From: Pelorhabdus rhamnosifermentans
GTDB lineage: Bacteria; Bacillota; Negativicutes; UMGS1260
Assembly: GCF_018835585.1 (NCBI RefSeq)
Contig: NZ_JAHGVE010000018.1
Location: forward strand, 1 to 64,000
Direction of reading: 5' to 3'
DNA length: 64,000 bases
The notes under the pieces were generated by a model. The model ran no database searches and had not been told where the DNA came from. It was given only the letters and a program-made list of their open reading frames with translations. Below, in pieces: positions 55,301 to 63,647 of this stretch (the first letter of the stretch is position 1; every line of letters starts with the position of its first letter). A program made the translations under genes and the position numbers.

Positions 55301-55491
55301 GCAGCAACAATCCGGGATTTTTTGTTGAAAGCGATACGTTATTGATTCGCTGTGAAGGCAAGGTACAGTCCTTTGAACGTCAGGGAGGCAGCTTTGCTAT
55401 TGGTGGGAGCGGTGCTCTAGGCAAGCTGGGGCGGCTCTTTAATAAAATTTATGTTGAACGTAAATCTCTCTTTGGGGCTGTTGAAAAATAG
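52399..55491 (+). CDS. ygfK: Putative selenate reductase / flavin-iron-sulfur oxidoreductase YgfK
   Basis: 1,030 residues in three parts. 1-430: a dihydropyrimidine-dehydrogenase-like barrel (SVTLSTMHGCPPAEIEKI, KLNPTLLSF, TNTLGTVNFKQK). About 450-880: a GltD-like two-flavin unit with N-terminal cysteine cluster, the first dinucleotide fold GAGPAGLAIAYFL at 556, and VVVGAGNTAMDTARTAL. About 893-950: two ferredoxin sites (CLECNVVCNKCVEVCPN, CNECANCATFCPW). It matches YgfK, originally called a selenate reductase. Recent work on gut bacteria places it in purine ring breakdown. A reductive role on a purine intermediate, fed by electrons from the neighbouring molybdenum enzyme, is likely. Confidence 0.92.
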   Translation: MGDKMRPIPFTELIRRIFEEYARERSIFSLGESGFFRKKGSKKVVLAGEWSETPIGPAAGPHTQLAQNIITSYLAGSRFIELKTVQEQEPPVDKPCIDATDECFNTEWSSEFTVEKAYEEYVKAWIILHLLEEMFALRNGKDRSFIFNMSVGYDLAGIQSPRMDSYMNGLMDATKQPFFRTCLEDLKALLADGIFLRGTGLEARRTALTDLPQRISGKICSSVTLSTMHGCPPAEIEKICSYLLTEKKLATYVKLNPTLLSFSVVRKILNSLGFDYVELDQTSFDHDLEYGDAIPMLHRLQKLATENERFFGVKLTNTLGTVNFKQKLPGCAMYLSGRALFPLSIQLAAKICREFTGTLPISFSGGISEHNVAAVFATGIRPITLATEILKPGGYNRMSSIAAKLEAAEGWEKSDIDVEMVKELASQALEADFSHKDYRGNDPVSITGVLPQFDCAEAPCKTACPIHQDIPEYIRLVGKKRYVEALALIYEKNALPSITAHICNHVCQYHCTRMDYEGCVLIREVKRIAVKMGFEDYLKEWGGVASVNGVKVAVMGAGPAGLAIAYFLAREGFAVTVFDSRAAAGGTVRHIIPRFRISDEAIDSDVNFIKKHGVKFVFKADPMLTPKILQAEQGFRYVVVAVGASAEKPFDIKNESKAKILSALTFLEAYHQNSASLDLGRHVVVVGAGNTAMDTARTALKIAGVESACIIYRRTEKEMPAYREEYAQALADNVTFRFLLNPEKITAAGKLICRVMRLGEMDASGRPKPEPTDAVEVMAVDTLIVAIGEGVDQTLLKRLGMAETKGIYLIGDVRTGPSSIVQSIADARQAADDICRKVTAKWQRQEVRPLKADDRQVQEISDKKIGLIRQSKAPAEGSDELNLEVGSSEFRRCLECNVVCNKCVEVCPNRANIAVDMADDGDFVNRFQIVHLDAYCNECANCATFCPWDGKPYLDKTTLFSRRDDFLSSNNPGFFVESDTLLIRCEGKVQSFERQGGSFAIGGSGALGKLGRLFNKIYVERKSLFGAVEK

Positions 55492-55503
55492 GGGGGAAGA
55501 GTA

Positions 55504-56841
55504 ATGATAATTTTAAAAAATGCAACAGTCGTCGAATTCCAGCCTGCAGACGTGAAACCGAATCAGGACATCATTATTGAAGGTACGAAGATTGTTGCTG
55601 TCGGCGTGGGTATCGCTGGGAATTACCGAGCAGACAAGGTGTTTGATCTCGACGGTGCGTTCGTCATACCCGGGCTCGTCTGTAGTCATAATCATTTTTA
55701 CTCCGGCTTGTCACGAGGCATCCTGACCAATATCAGACCCAGCCCTGATTTTATTTCTGTGTTGCAGAACCTCTGGTGGCAGCTGGATCGGGCCATTGAT
55801 GAAGAAATTCTTTATTACAGTGCCATGGTCTGCTCGTTGGAAGCCATCCGTAGCGGCACCACGGCGGTTATCGATCATCATGCTTCGCCTAACTTTATCA
55901 CGGGCTCGCTGAAAGTGTTGAAAAAGGCTTTTGAAGAGGTCGGGCTCAGAGGGATTACTTGTTATGAGACGACTGACAGGAATGGCGGGTTGACGGAAGT
56001 GGAAAAATGCGTGGAGGAGAATGTTGCTTTTGCCAGGCAGTGTGAAAGTGACAAACGATCTGACAAAGAGGGGTATTTGGTGGAAGCCATGCTTGGCGGA
56101 CACGCACCGCTAACAATGCCGGAAAGCGCCCTTCAGTTGCTGAGCGAAGCGGTGCAAGAGACAGGTCGAGGCGTGCACATCCATGTTGCTGAGGATAAGT
56201 ATGACGTTTCATATTCCCACCATATTTACGGCAAAGATATTATGGCTCGTCTGGACGAATATGGGCTTGTCACAGATAAATCCCTGTTTGGTCATGGCGT
56301 GTATCTTTCTGATCAGGACATCGAAATAGTCAATGCTCATGATGCTTATTTGGTGCATAATGCCCGCTCCAATATGAATAATGGTGTTGGTTACAACAAG
56401 AAGATTGTCAAATACAAAAACTTCGCCCTGGGAACGGATGGAATGGGCAGTGATATGTTCGAAGAGCTGAAGTTTGCTTATTTCAGGCATAAGGATAGCA
56501 AAGGCCCGCTTTGGCCAGATAGTTACTTGAAATTCCTCGATAATGGTAATGATATTTTGGAACGCTATTTTGATGCTCAATTCGGCAAAGTGAGCAAGGG
56601 GTATAAAGCGGATCTTACCATTCTTGATTATCAGCCTCCAACACCGCTTGTGTCCGCTAATATTGGCGGACACATGGCTTTCGGTATGGGATCGAATACC
56701 GTCAAGACAGTGATTGTCAATGGCAAGGTCGTACTGGAAGACCGTAAGTTTCCCTTTGACGTAAAACCTATTTACGAGAATGCCCGGCGGGCGGCGCAGC
56801 GTCTATGGAGTAAGATGGATAGACTAGGGAAGAATCCCTGA
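55504..56841 (+). CDS. ssnA: Amidohydrolase SsnA
   Basis: 445 residues of the metal-dependent amidohydrolase superfamily. Metal-binding HNHFYSGLSRG near residue 65, HVAEDKYDVSYSH, HGVYLSDQDIE and LGTDGMGSDMFEELK are in the right order, with a composite beta-sandwich at the ends. SsnA is the usual partner of YgfK and of selenium-dependent hydroxylases in purine degradation; it probably deaminates or opens a ring intermediate. GGGGGGAA lies just before the ATG. Its tail overlaps the tail of xdhC on the other strand by 18 bp. Confidence 0.92.
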   Translation: MIILKNATVVEFQPADVKPNQDIIIEGTKIVAVGVGIAGNYRADKVFDLDGAFVIPGLVCSHNHFYSGLSRGILTNIRPSPDFISVLQNLWWQLDRAIDEEILYYSAMVCSLEAIRSGTTAVIDHHASPNFITGSLKVLKKAFEEVGLRGITCYETTDRNGGLTEVEKCVEENVAFARQCESDKRSDKEGYLVEAMLGGHAPLTMPESALQLLSEAVQETGRGVHIHVAEDKYDVSYSHHIYGKDIMARLDEYGLVTDKSLFGHGVYLSDQDIEIVNAHDAYLVHNARSNMNNGVGYNKKIVKYKNFALGTDGMGSDMFEELKFAYFRHKDSKGPLWPDSYLKFLDNGNDILERYFDAQFGKVSKGYKADLTILDYQPPTPLVSANIGGHMAFGMGSNTVKTVIVNGKVVLEDRKFPFDVKPIYENARRAAQRLWSKMDRLGKNP

Positions 56842-57300
56842 TTGCAGGACCTTTTCCGCCGCTTTTACGATGTTCTGGTAGCCGGTGCAGCGGCACATGT
56901 TGCCAGAAAGTTCTTTTTTGATTTCTTCCCGGGTGTATTCTTTGCCGCTTTCAAGCATGGATGTAATAGACATGACAAAGCCGGGAGTGCAAAATCCGCA
57001 TTGTACAGCACCTTCGTCAAGCATGGCCTGCTGGACGGCGGATAACTGACCGTCGATTGTTTGGCCTTCAATGGTGTGAATGACTTTGCCGTCGGCCCAG
57101 GTAGCTAAAAAGATGCAGGTGTCTACGGTTTCACCGTTCATGATTACGGTACAGGCGCCGCATTCGCCGACGCCGCAGCCTTTTTTCGTTCCTGTTAGGT
57201 GAAACTTTTGGCGCAACACATCAAGCAATGATTCGCGAACATCGACTTCTACGCTGACATTTTTGTCATTGAGACTAAATTGGATTTTTTTTGTTTTCAT
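56824..57300 (-). CDS. xdhC: Xanthine dehydrogenase, iron-sulfur subunit
   Basis: 158 residues, two [2Fe-2S] clusters: CGVGECGAC plus a later C in the plant-ferredoxin part, then CGFCTPGFVMS and CRCTGYQNIV. The N-terminal KIQFSLNDKNVSVEV is the usual beta-grasp. ACAGGAGG lies 9 bp before the ATG. It is the last gene of xdhABC, its start overlapping the xdhB end by four bases. Passes electrons from molybdenum to FAD. Confidence 0.94.
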   Translation of the reverse strand: MKTKKIQFSLNDKNVSVEVDVRESLLDVLRQKFHLTGTKKGCGVGECGACTVIMNGETVDTCIFLATWADGKVIHTIEGQTIDGQLSAVQQAMLDEGAVQCGFCTPGFVMSITSMLESGKEYTREEIKKELSGNMCRCTGYQNIVKAAEKVLQSGILP

Positions 57301-58178
57301 ACCCCTTTTCCTCCTGTTTTGCTCATGGCTTTTCGGAAGGCTCGTTTGCTTAGCTCTCCTACTAGTTGCAGCCGATATTCCTTGGATGCCCGCCAGGACG
57401 TTCGGGGGTTCACCTCGCTAACGGCCAACTCGCCGACCCTTTCCACAAGGTCTTCACTGAAGTGGTGTCCCTTGACTGCCGCTTCTGTTCGCAAGCAGCG
57501 CATGGGGGTAGGTGCCGCTACGCCAAAGGCCAGACGAAAATCTGCTACGCTGTGGTCTATGCCAAGTTTTACAGTGACGGAGCAACCCAGCATGGCAATA
57601 TCCATGGCGTTACGCAGGGTGTACTTGATATAATGCCCGCTGAAACCGAGGTAATCTTTCGGTGAGATTAAAATGGCTGTTAAAATTTCGCCGTGCGTCA
57701 GCGCGACCTTGCCTGGGCCTTTGTAGAAATCCTGGATGGTGCTGGTACGAATACCGCTAGGCCCGGTGATGCAGAGTCGAGCGTTAAGAGCAAACAGAGT
57801 GGATGCGCTGTCAGCAGAGGTGGCGCCGTTACAAACGTTGCCGCCGATTGTTCCGACGTGACGGGTTTGCGGGCCTCCCACTGTACTGACAGCTTCACCT
57901 AAAAAGGGAAGATGCTGCTTAATGATGGGGTGTTCAGCGAGCGATGTGAAGGTGGTGACGGGTTTGATGACAATGGTTCCGTCTGTTTTGATACTGACGC
58001 CTTTTAGTTCGTCTAGATCATGAATGCTGATGAGATTGGCGTCTGAGACTTTCCCTTCACGGAGGCGGATGATGACATCTGTGCCACCGGCGATCAGTTG
58101 GGCTTGGGGATTGGCAGCAAGCAGGTCGATGGCATGCTGTACTGAGTTTGCTTCTTCATAGCTTGTGATATCAAACAC
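57297..58178 (-). CDS. xdhB: Xanthine dehydrogenase, FAD-binding subunit
   Basis: 293 residues. GTG start with AAAGGAGG 8 bp upstream. LIAGGTDVIIRLREGK and TIGGNVCNGATSADSAS are the two FAD-binding loops; the C-terminal CO-dehydrogenase-flavoprotein-like domain follows (FRLAFGVAAPTPMRC). Transfers electrons from the iron-sulfur subunit to NAD+ or another acceptor. Overlaps xdhA by 8 bp. Confidence 0.94.
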   Translation of the reverse strand: MFDITSYEEANSVQHAIDLLAANPQAQLIAGGTDVIIRLREGKVSDANLISIHDLDELKGVSIKTDGTIVIKPVTTFTSLAEHPIIKQHLPFLGEAVSTVGGPQTRHVGTIGGNVCNGATSADSASTLFALNARLCITGPSGIRTSTIQDFYKGPGKVALTHGEILTAILISPKDYLGFSGHYIKYTLRNAMDIAMLGCSVTVKLGIDHSVADFRLAFGVAAPTPMRCLRTEAAVKGHHFSEDLVERVGELAVSEVNPRTSWRASKEYRLQLVGELSKRAFRKAMSKTGGKGV

Positions 58179-60480
58179 GAGGACATCCTCCTTTATCTAG
58201 CAGTCCTGCTGCTTTGAAATTTTCAAACAGAACTTGCGGCGTCATGGGCACTTGGTTAATTGCCACGCCTGTCGCGTCAAGAATGGCGTTGCGAATGGCA
58301 GGTGCCTGAGAGATAGCAGGAGGTTCGCCAAGGGCTTTATTGCCAAACGGCGCTGTTGGATCGTCTGTTTCCACGAAGGCCACACCGATATCCGGCGTAT
58401 CGGCTACAGTCATGAGTTTGTAGTCCAGCAGGTTGTTGTTGAGTGGTTTACCTGTTTTGGAGTCAAACAGGAGTTGTTCATAGAGGGCATAGCCTAACCC
58501 CATGCTGACACCACCGCATACTTGGCCTGTCGCCAGTTGTGGATTAATAATTTTGCCTGAGTCGTGGATGTTGTAGATAGTCCGTACTGCTACTTTGCCT
58601 GTAGGAATATCCACTTCTACTTCGGCAAAGGTACAACCGTAAGCGAAGGCATTCGTTTTGGTCTGATAAGAAACATCTGCCGTTATGGGAGACGCCGCTG
58701 TGAGGTTGTAATAGCTGTCTAAGGCGACATCCGCGACAGACTTCAGTTTGGTGCTGTCCTTTCGATAGAGGATCCAACCGTCAGCAATGGTAAGGGAAGC
58801 GGGGGGCAGACCCGTCATTAACTGGCAGCGGCCTAATATTTTATTATGGATTTCTTCCGCTGCCTTTTTGACGGCTGCACCGGAAACATAGGTTTGCCGT
58901 GAGGCGTAAGAGCCAGTGTCGAACGGGCTGATATCCGTATCTTGGTTGGAGATGACATGCACCCAGTCGATCGGGATGCCGATAGTGTCGGCTGCCATCT
59001 GCGCTAAAACGGTATCACTGCCCTGCCCAATTTCCGTTGCACCGATCTGGAGCTGTACGGAACCATCTTGGTTGAGGACGATGCGGGCACCAGCCAGTTC
59101 CAAGCTAATCGGCCAGGTAGCTGTGCCATAATGGAAGCAGGCCATGCCGACGCCGCGTCGCTTGGTACCTGCTTGGTTGCGATACAAGACTTTCTTTTTA
59201 TCCCAGTCAAGGAGGTCACGACCTTTAGCCACGCATTCATTCATGCCGCAAGTATGATATTTCATGCCTGATAAGGGATCGACGAAGCCAGGATCATGAA
59301 AGTTTTTCATGCGAAAATCGATGGGGTCGGCGCCGATTGCACGGGCCAGGTCTTCCATATGGCATTCGAGAGCGAATATGACCTGCGGAATGCCATAGCC
59401 TCGCATCGCGCCTGCTGTGGGCATGTTGGTATAGATTGTGGTGGCATTGCAGGCCACGGCCTGATGCTTATACTGCACCCGGATGGTGCCTGATGCTTTC
59501 GCGGCGATGGCATGGCCGTGTGAGGCGTAAGCACCATTGATAGAAATAATATTGCCTTGGCAGGCTGTCAGCGTACCATCTTTTTTTACGCCCGACTTGA
59601 GCTGATACTGGGTGGAATGGCGGGTACGGGTGGCGATGAATGTTTCTTCTCGGGTCAATTCTAGCTTAACGGGACGTCCGTTGACTTTGGTACTGAGGAA
59701 AGCGGCGAGCGGTTCTACGACAACATCCTGTTTGCTGCCAAATCCACCACCGACCCAGGGCTTGACGACTCGAATTCTGCCCCAGGGTATGCCTAGGGCC
59801 TGACCGACGATGCGGCGGCAAATGTGGGGAATTTGGGTTGACGAATAAATGACAATGCGCCCATCTGGGTCCATATAAGCAAAAGCGCTGTGGTTTTCCA
59901 TGGCGCAGTGTTGAACGACACTTGTTGAATAATTTGCGTCTAGTGTGTAGTCCGATGCGGCGAAAGCTTGTTCTAAATCACCGAAATGGTAGCTTGTTTC
60001 TTTGATAATGTTATCTTTTCTGCTCGAATGGATCTTCGCGGCGTCTTTTTTTAACGCATCATCAGGTGTCAGGATTGGCGGATATTCTTCATATTCCACT
60101 TCGATCAGACGCAAGGCTTTTTCAGCTGTTAATTCATCCTCAGCCACGACGGCCGCGATTTCGTCTCCCCAAAAGCGTACGTGTCCAGTAAGAAGATGGC
60201 GATCGGCTACATCCTGGTGAGCAGGGTCCATGCTATAAGGGTGTCCAGCCGTCGGAAAGGTGAACGCGGGGATATCTTCAAAGGTAATTATTTTTACCAC
60301 GCCTGACAGTGCTGTTGCTTTGTCCGTATGGATGCTTTTGACTCGTCCGTTTGCGATGGTGCTGCGAAAAATTTTGGCGTATAACATATCATGGACAAAG
60401 AGATCGTCTACATATTGCGCTTTTCCAGTTACTTTTTGGACACCGTCAATGCGGGCGACGCTTTTGCCAATCGTTGGCAT
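58171..60480 (-). CDS. xdhA: Xanthine dehydrogenase, molybdenum-binding subunit
   Basis: 769 residues from ATG 60480 (MPTIGKSVARIDG), chosen over the GTG three codons upstream because AGGAG lies 8 bp before it. Motifs: GKAQYVDDLFVHDMLYAKIFRS, WVGGGFGSKQDVVVEPL, AMRGYGIPQVIFALE, GATEIGQGSDTVLAQ, and the active-site glutamate area GNKALGEPPAISQ. This catalyses hypoxanthine to xanthine to urate. First gene of xdhABC, behind its own sigma-54 promoter. Confidence 0.94.
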   Translation of the reverse strand: MPTIGKSVARIDGVQKVTGKAQYVDDLFVHDMLYAKIFRSTIANGRVKSIHTDKATALSGVVKIITFEDIPAFTFPTAGHPYSMDPAHQDVADRHLLTGHVRFWGDEIAAVVAEDELTAEKALRLIEVEYEEYPPILTPDDALKKDAAKIHSSRKDNIIKETSYHFGDLEQAFAASDYTLDANYSTSVVQHCAMENHSAFAYMDPDGRIVIYSSTQIPHICRRIVGQALGIPWGRIRVVKPWVGGGFGSKQDVVVEPLAAFLSTKVNGRPVKLELTREETFIATRTRHSTQYQLKSGVKKDGTLTACQGNIISINGAYASHGHAIAAKASGTIRVQYKHQAVACNATTIYTNMPTAGAMRGYGIPQVIFALECHMEDLARAIGADPIDFRMKNFHDPGFVDPLSGMKYHTCGMNECVAKGRDLLDWDKKKVLYRNQAGTKRRGVGMACFHYGTATWPISLELAGARIVLNQDGSVQLQIGATEIGQGSDTVLAQMAADTIGIPIDWVHVISNQDTDISPFDTGSYASRQTYVSGAAVKKAAEEIHNKILGRCQLMTGLPPASLTIADGWILYRKDSTKLKSVADVALDSYYNLTAASPITADVSYQTKTNAFAYGCTFAEVEVDIPTGKVAVRTIYNIHDSGKIINPQLATGQVCGGVSMGLGYALYEQLLFDSKTGKPLNNNLLDYKLMTVADTPDIGVAFVETDDPTAPFGNKALGEPPAISQAPAIRNAILDATGVAINQVPMTPQVLFENFKAAGLLDKGGCPRV

Positions 60481-60512
60481 CGGGATCACTCCTGTTTTTT
60501 TCTATATAAATA

Positions 60513-60530
60513 CAGCAAAATTCATGCCAA
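60513..60530 (-). promoter_or_regulatory. Sigma-54 promoter of xdhABC
   Basis: On the minus strand TTGGCATGAATTTTGCTG, with GG-GC spacing of 10. Predicted start near 60504, just ahead of the xdhA ribosome site. It lies back to back with the plus-strand element at 60565. Confidence 0.85.
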
Positions 60531-60564
60531 AAAGTTAAAAAGCTTTGTTAAAATTCTGTCGGTT

Positions 60565-60582
60565 CTGGCATGAGTTTTGCTT
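60565..60582 (+). promoter_or_regulatory. Sigma-54 promoter of the guaD operon
   Basis: CTGGCATGAGTTTTGCTT; same core as the others. The predicted start is about 60591, giving a long ~315-nt leader before guaD. Confidence 0.8.
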
Positions 60583-60907
60583 ATACTATACGGTATATCC
60601 GGTTGGGTACTGAGATCCATACTTTGGGCCTGCCGAATCTTTATCAGAACTTTCCTGAAGGAGCCAAAGTTATTTACAACAGCCCTATGATTGCTGGCCG
60701 TGTTACGGCAGCTTTTCTGAATGTTGCTCGGAATGGTACAATTATCTCATTTTGACACAGGAACAGTTGCGAGTGCTTAGCTAAGAGCGTAAGTATTACT
60801 TGCTTTTTTGCCCGCTTGATATTGCAGCTAGGGTGGCTTCATTGCTGGATGAAATAGATAGATTCTGCCGCTTGAGGTTATCAAGCACGGAAAGGATGGA
60901 TAGTGAT
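60583..60907 (+). other. Long guaD leader containing a possible gene fragment
   Basis: A plus-strand frame ending at 60755 reads protein-like over its last ~45 codons (EIHTLGLPNLYQNFPEGAK, VIYNSPMIAGRVTAAF, then NVARNGTIISF) but has no ribosome site, and its only ATG lies inside the sigma-54 promoter. I do not recognise it; it may be the tail of a lost gene. Another frame from 60800 fuses into guaD but also lacks a start signal. The region could also hold activator binding sites for the divergent xdhA promoter. Confidence 0.45.
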
Positions 60908-62191
60908 ATGTCTGATAACATCATGATCATGAAAGGAAATATTATTTTTACCCCTACCATGGGACAGTTTAAAGTTCTAGAAAATAGTTATATTGTTGTT
61001 AAAAAAAAGCAAGTAATTGGAACTTATGGTGAGCTTCCGTCCGAATATAACGGATTGCCTATTACGGATTATGGAGATCATTTAATTGTCCCAGGGTTTG
61101 TTGATTTGCATTCCCATGCCCCACAGTTTGTCAATCGAGGGCTTGGTCTTGATTTGGAATTACTTCCTTGGTTGAAGAAATACACGTTTTTTGCTGAGGC
61201 TCGGTTTGAAGATGTTTCTTATGCCGAAGAAGTTTATAAACAAGTTGTTTTAGAATTGTGGCAGCAAGGCACGACGCGTGTAGTCTTGTTCGGTACTATC
61301 CATACAGAGGCAACCATGAAGTTAATGGAACTTCTTGCTCAGGCGGGTCTTGGTGGATGTGTTGGTAAAGTCAACATGGATCGAAATTCTCCTGAATTTT
61401 TAATTGAAACAACGGAACAATCTATTGATGATACTGAAACCTTTATTAAAAATACGCTTGATAAGTATGAACGGGTAAAGCCGATAATTACGCCAAGGTT
61501 TGTACCCTCCTGTACGCCGGAATTGATGATGGGTCTTGCTCGTTTGGCTAAAAAGTATCAGGTACCTATCCAATCCCATTTATCCGAGAATCTGGATGAA
61601 ATTGCGCTGGTTAAAAAATTGCATCCTGAGTGTTGTAACTATGCGAGTGTTTATCAGAAATTTGAGTTATTTGGTCAACAGCCGACGATCATGGCGCACT
61701 GTGTTCATAGTGATGAGTTGGAACAAAAATTAATGGAAGAAAACAGCATATATGTAGCCCACTGTCCATATTCTAATAATAATCTATCAAGTGGGATTGC
61801 GCCCATTAGAAGCATGATCAATCAAGGCATCGCTGTTGGACTAGGTTCTGATGTATCTGCCGGACATGAGGTATCAATAGCAAAAGTGATGGCCATGGCT
61901 GTTCAGGTTTCTAAATTAAAATGGTTAGATACTAAAAAAGAAGACCGCTTTCTTACGATACCTGAGGCGTTTTATTTAGCTACTAAAGGTGGCGGAAGTT
62001 TTTTTGGCAAAGTGGGAAGCTTTGAAGAAGGCTATGAATTTGATGCATTAATTATTGCTGAAAGATCTTTAGCCGATTCAAATCAACGTTCTGTGGAAGA
62101 ACGTTTAAATAGATTTATTTATATTGGTGATGAGCGAGATATTGTTGCAAGATATGTAGCGGGTGAAAAAATTGATCGGCCAGAATTTTAG
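60908..62191 (+). CDS. guaD: Guanine deaminase
   Basis: 427 residues from ATG 60908 (AAAGGATGG 8 bp upstream); the longer frame is not used. Amidohydrolase motifs: PGFVDLHSHAPQFVNRGLGLDLELLPWL with the first metal histidines and the guanine-deaminase-specific Q/N/G loop, ITPRFVPSCTPELM, QSHLSEN, MAHCVHSD and LGSDVSAGH. Converts guanine to xanthine and ammonia, feeding xanthine dehydrogenase. The purine permease follows 111 bp later. Confidence 0.93.
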   Translation: MSDNIMIMKGNIIFTPTMGQFKVLENSYIVVKKKQVIGTYGELPSEYNGLPITDYGDHLIVPGFVDLHSHAPQFVNRGLGLDLELLPWLKKYTFFAEARFEDVSYAEEVYKQVVLELWQQGTTRVVLFGTIHTEATMKLMELLAQAGLGGCVGKVNMDRNSPEFLIETTEQSIDDTETFIKNTLDKYERVKPIITPRFVPSCTPELMMGLARLAKKYQVPIQSHLSENLDEIALVKKLHPECCNYASVYQKFELFGQQPTIMAHCVHSDELEQKLMEENSIYVAHCPYSNNNLSSGIAPIRSMINQGIAVGLGSDVSAGHEVSIAKVMAMAVQVSKLKWLDTKKEDRFLTIPEAFYLATKGGGSFFGKVGSFEEGYEFDALIIAERSLADSNQRSVEERLNRFIYIGDERDIVARYVAGEKIDRPEF

Positions 62192-62302
62192 CTGCCTATT
62201 ACACAACAAATACCTGAAAAGTATGAGGAGGGTGATCAAAAAAAAGGCTGAAGAGATTAAAGAGAAGGTCTTTGACACGAGGATAGGAGAGGGGAGTGAA
62301 AT

Positions 62303-63631
62303 ATGTCAGTTAACGAGGGAATACTAGAACGCGTGTTCCATCTTAAAGCGAAGAATACTGATGTCAGAACAGAAATTTTGGCGGGACTGACAACTTTTGT
62401 AGCGTTAGCCTACATTATTTTTGTTAATCCTAACATTTTGGCTGATGCTGGTATTCCAAAAGAGGCCGCCATCGCCTCTACTATTTGCGCAACTGCTGTG
62501 GCGACATTTCTCATGTCAATTTGGGCCAATTTTCCGATTGCAGTGGCACCAGGCATGGGGCTCAACGCGTTCTTCGCTTATTATGTTGTGGGTGTTTTGC
62601 ACTTATCGTGGCAGGTGGCTTTAGGTGCCGTATTTTTTTCCGGTATTTTCTTCTTGATTTTGACACTAGGGGGTATTCGTCAAGCGATTATTCGTGCCGT
62701 ACCAATGAATTTGAAGAGTTCCATTGGCGTCGGAATCGGATTGTTTATTGCCTTTATCGGTTTAAAAAATGCGGGAATTGTTGTTGCAGATAAGGCTACT
62801 TTTGTTACTGTTGGGCATCTTGCTGCACCAGCACCTTTCTTGGCGTGTATCGGACTTATTATTACAGCTGTATTGGTTGCCCGTGAGATAAAAGGTGCTA
62901 TCCTCATCGGTATTCTGGTTACAACGCTTATGGGGATGGTAGCCGGTGTTGTACAGGTGCCTCAAGGCATTGGCGATATTATGAGTTTTCATTTACCGAA
63001 TATGACGCCTACTTTTATGGAATTGGATATTAGAGGTGCCTGGGAATTCGGCATCTTTTCTATCGTCTTTACGTTTACTATTGTTGAGCTCTTCGATAAT
63101 ATGGGTACACTGATTGGACTTACTCGAAAAGCTAAACTGATGGATGACAAAGGGGAAATAGAGAACCTGGATCGTGCCTTGACAACTGATGCGATTGGTA
63201 CGTTAATGAGTGCGATATTTGGCACTTCGACTGTCACTTCTTACGTCGAAAGTGCCGCTGGTATTGCTGAAGGCGGCAGAACTGGTCTTACGGGTATTAC
63301 TATTACGGTGCTCTTTCTTGTGTCGCTTATTTTTGCACCGCTCATTGGTTTGGTGCCGGGGTTTGCTACTGCGCCCGCGTTGATACTTGTTGGCGCGATG
63401 ATGATGGCTGAAATTAGTAATGTATCATTTGATGATATAACAGAAGCTGTGCCGGCCTTTTTGACAATTATCATGATGCCACTTACTTACAGTATTGCCA
63501 ATGGATTTGCTTTTGGATTTGTCAGCTATACCTTCGTTAAAGTTTTGGCAGGAAGGTACAAGGATGTTAGCATCGTTATGTGGGTAGTGAGTTTAGCTTT
63601 TCTTGTTAACTTTTATATGCGGCTATATTAA
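62303..63631 (+). CDS. NCS2/AzgA-type purine permease
   Basis: 442 residues, about 12-14 membrane segments. Typical blocks: FHLKAKNTDVRTEILAGLTTFVALAYIIFVNPNIL, APGMGLNAFFAY, the substrate motif around EFGIFSIVFTFTIVELFDNMGTLIGL, and TSTVTSYVESAAGIAEGGRTGLT. This AzgA/PbuG group carries adenine, guanine or hypoxanthine with protons. Lies between guanine and adenine deaminases, which fits import of those bases. GGAGAGGGGA precedes the ATG. Confidence 0.93.
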   Translation: MSVNEGILERVFHLKAKNTDVRTEILAGLTTFVALAYIIFVNPNILADAGIPKEAAIASTICATAVATFLMSIWANFPIAVAPGMGLNAFFAYYVVGVLHLSWQVALGAVFFSGIFFLILTLGGIRQAIIRAVPMNLKSSIGVGIGLFIAFIGLKNAGIVVADKATFVTVGHLAAPAPFLACIGLIITAVLVAREIKGAILIGILVTTLMGMVAGVVQVPQGIGDIMSFHLPNMTPTFMELDIRGAWEFGIFSIVFTFTIVELFDNMGTLIGLTRKAKLMDDKGEIENLDRALTTDAIGTLMSAIFGTSTVTSYVESAAGIAEGGRTGLTGITITVLFLVSLIFAPLIGLVPGFATAPALILVGAMMMAEISNVSFDDITEAVPAFLTIIMMPLTYSIANGFAFGFVSYTFVKVLAGRYKDVSIVMWVVSLAFLVNFYMRLY

Positions 63632-63647
63632 ATAGGAATTGAATTTT

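Noticed and set aside
49807-55491. Possible selenocysteine UGA/SECIS in the molybdenum hydroxylase or YgfK
   Set aside because: Both frames are intact without in-frame UGA. The family uses labile selenium at the cofactor, so no SECIS is needed.
60800-60907. N-terminal extension of guanine deaminase
   Set aside because: No ribosome site or homology, while ATG 60908 has AAAGGATGG and begins the normal protein.
60904-62302. Purine riboswitch before guaD or the permease
   Set aside because: The conserved purine aptamer core was not found in the leader or in the 111-bp gap before the permease.
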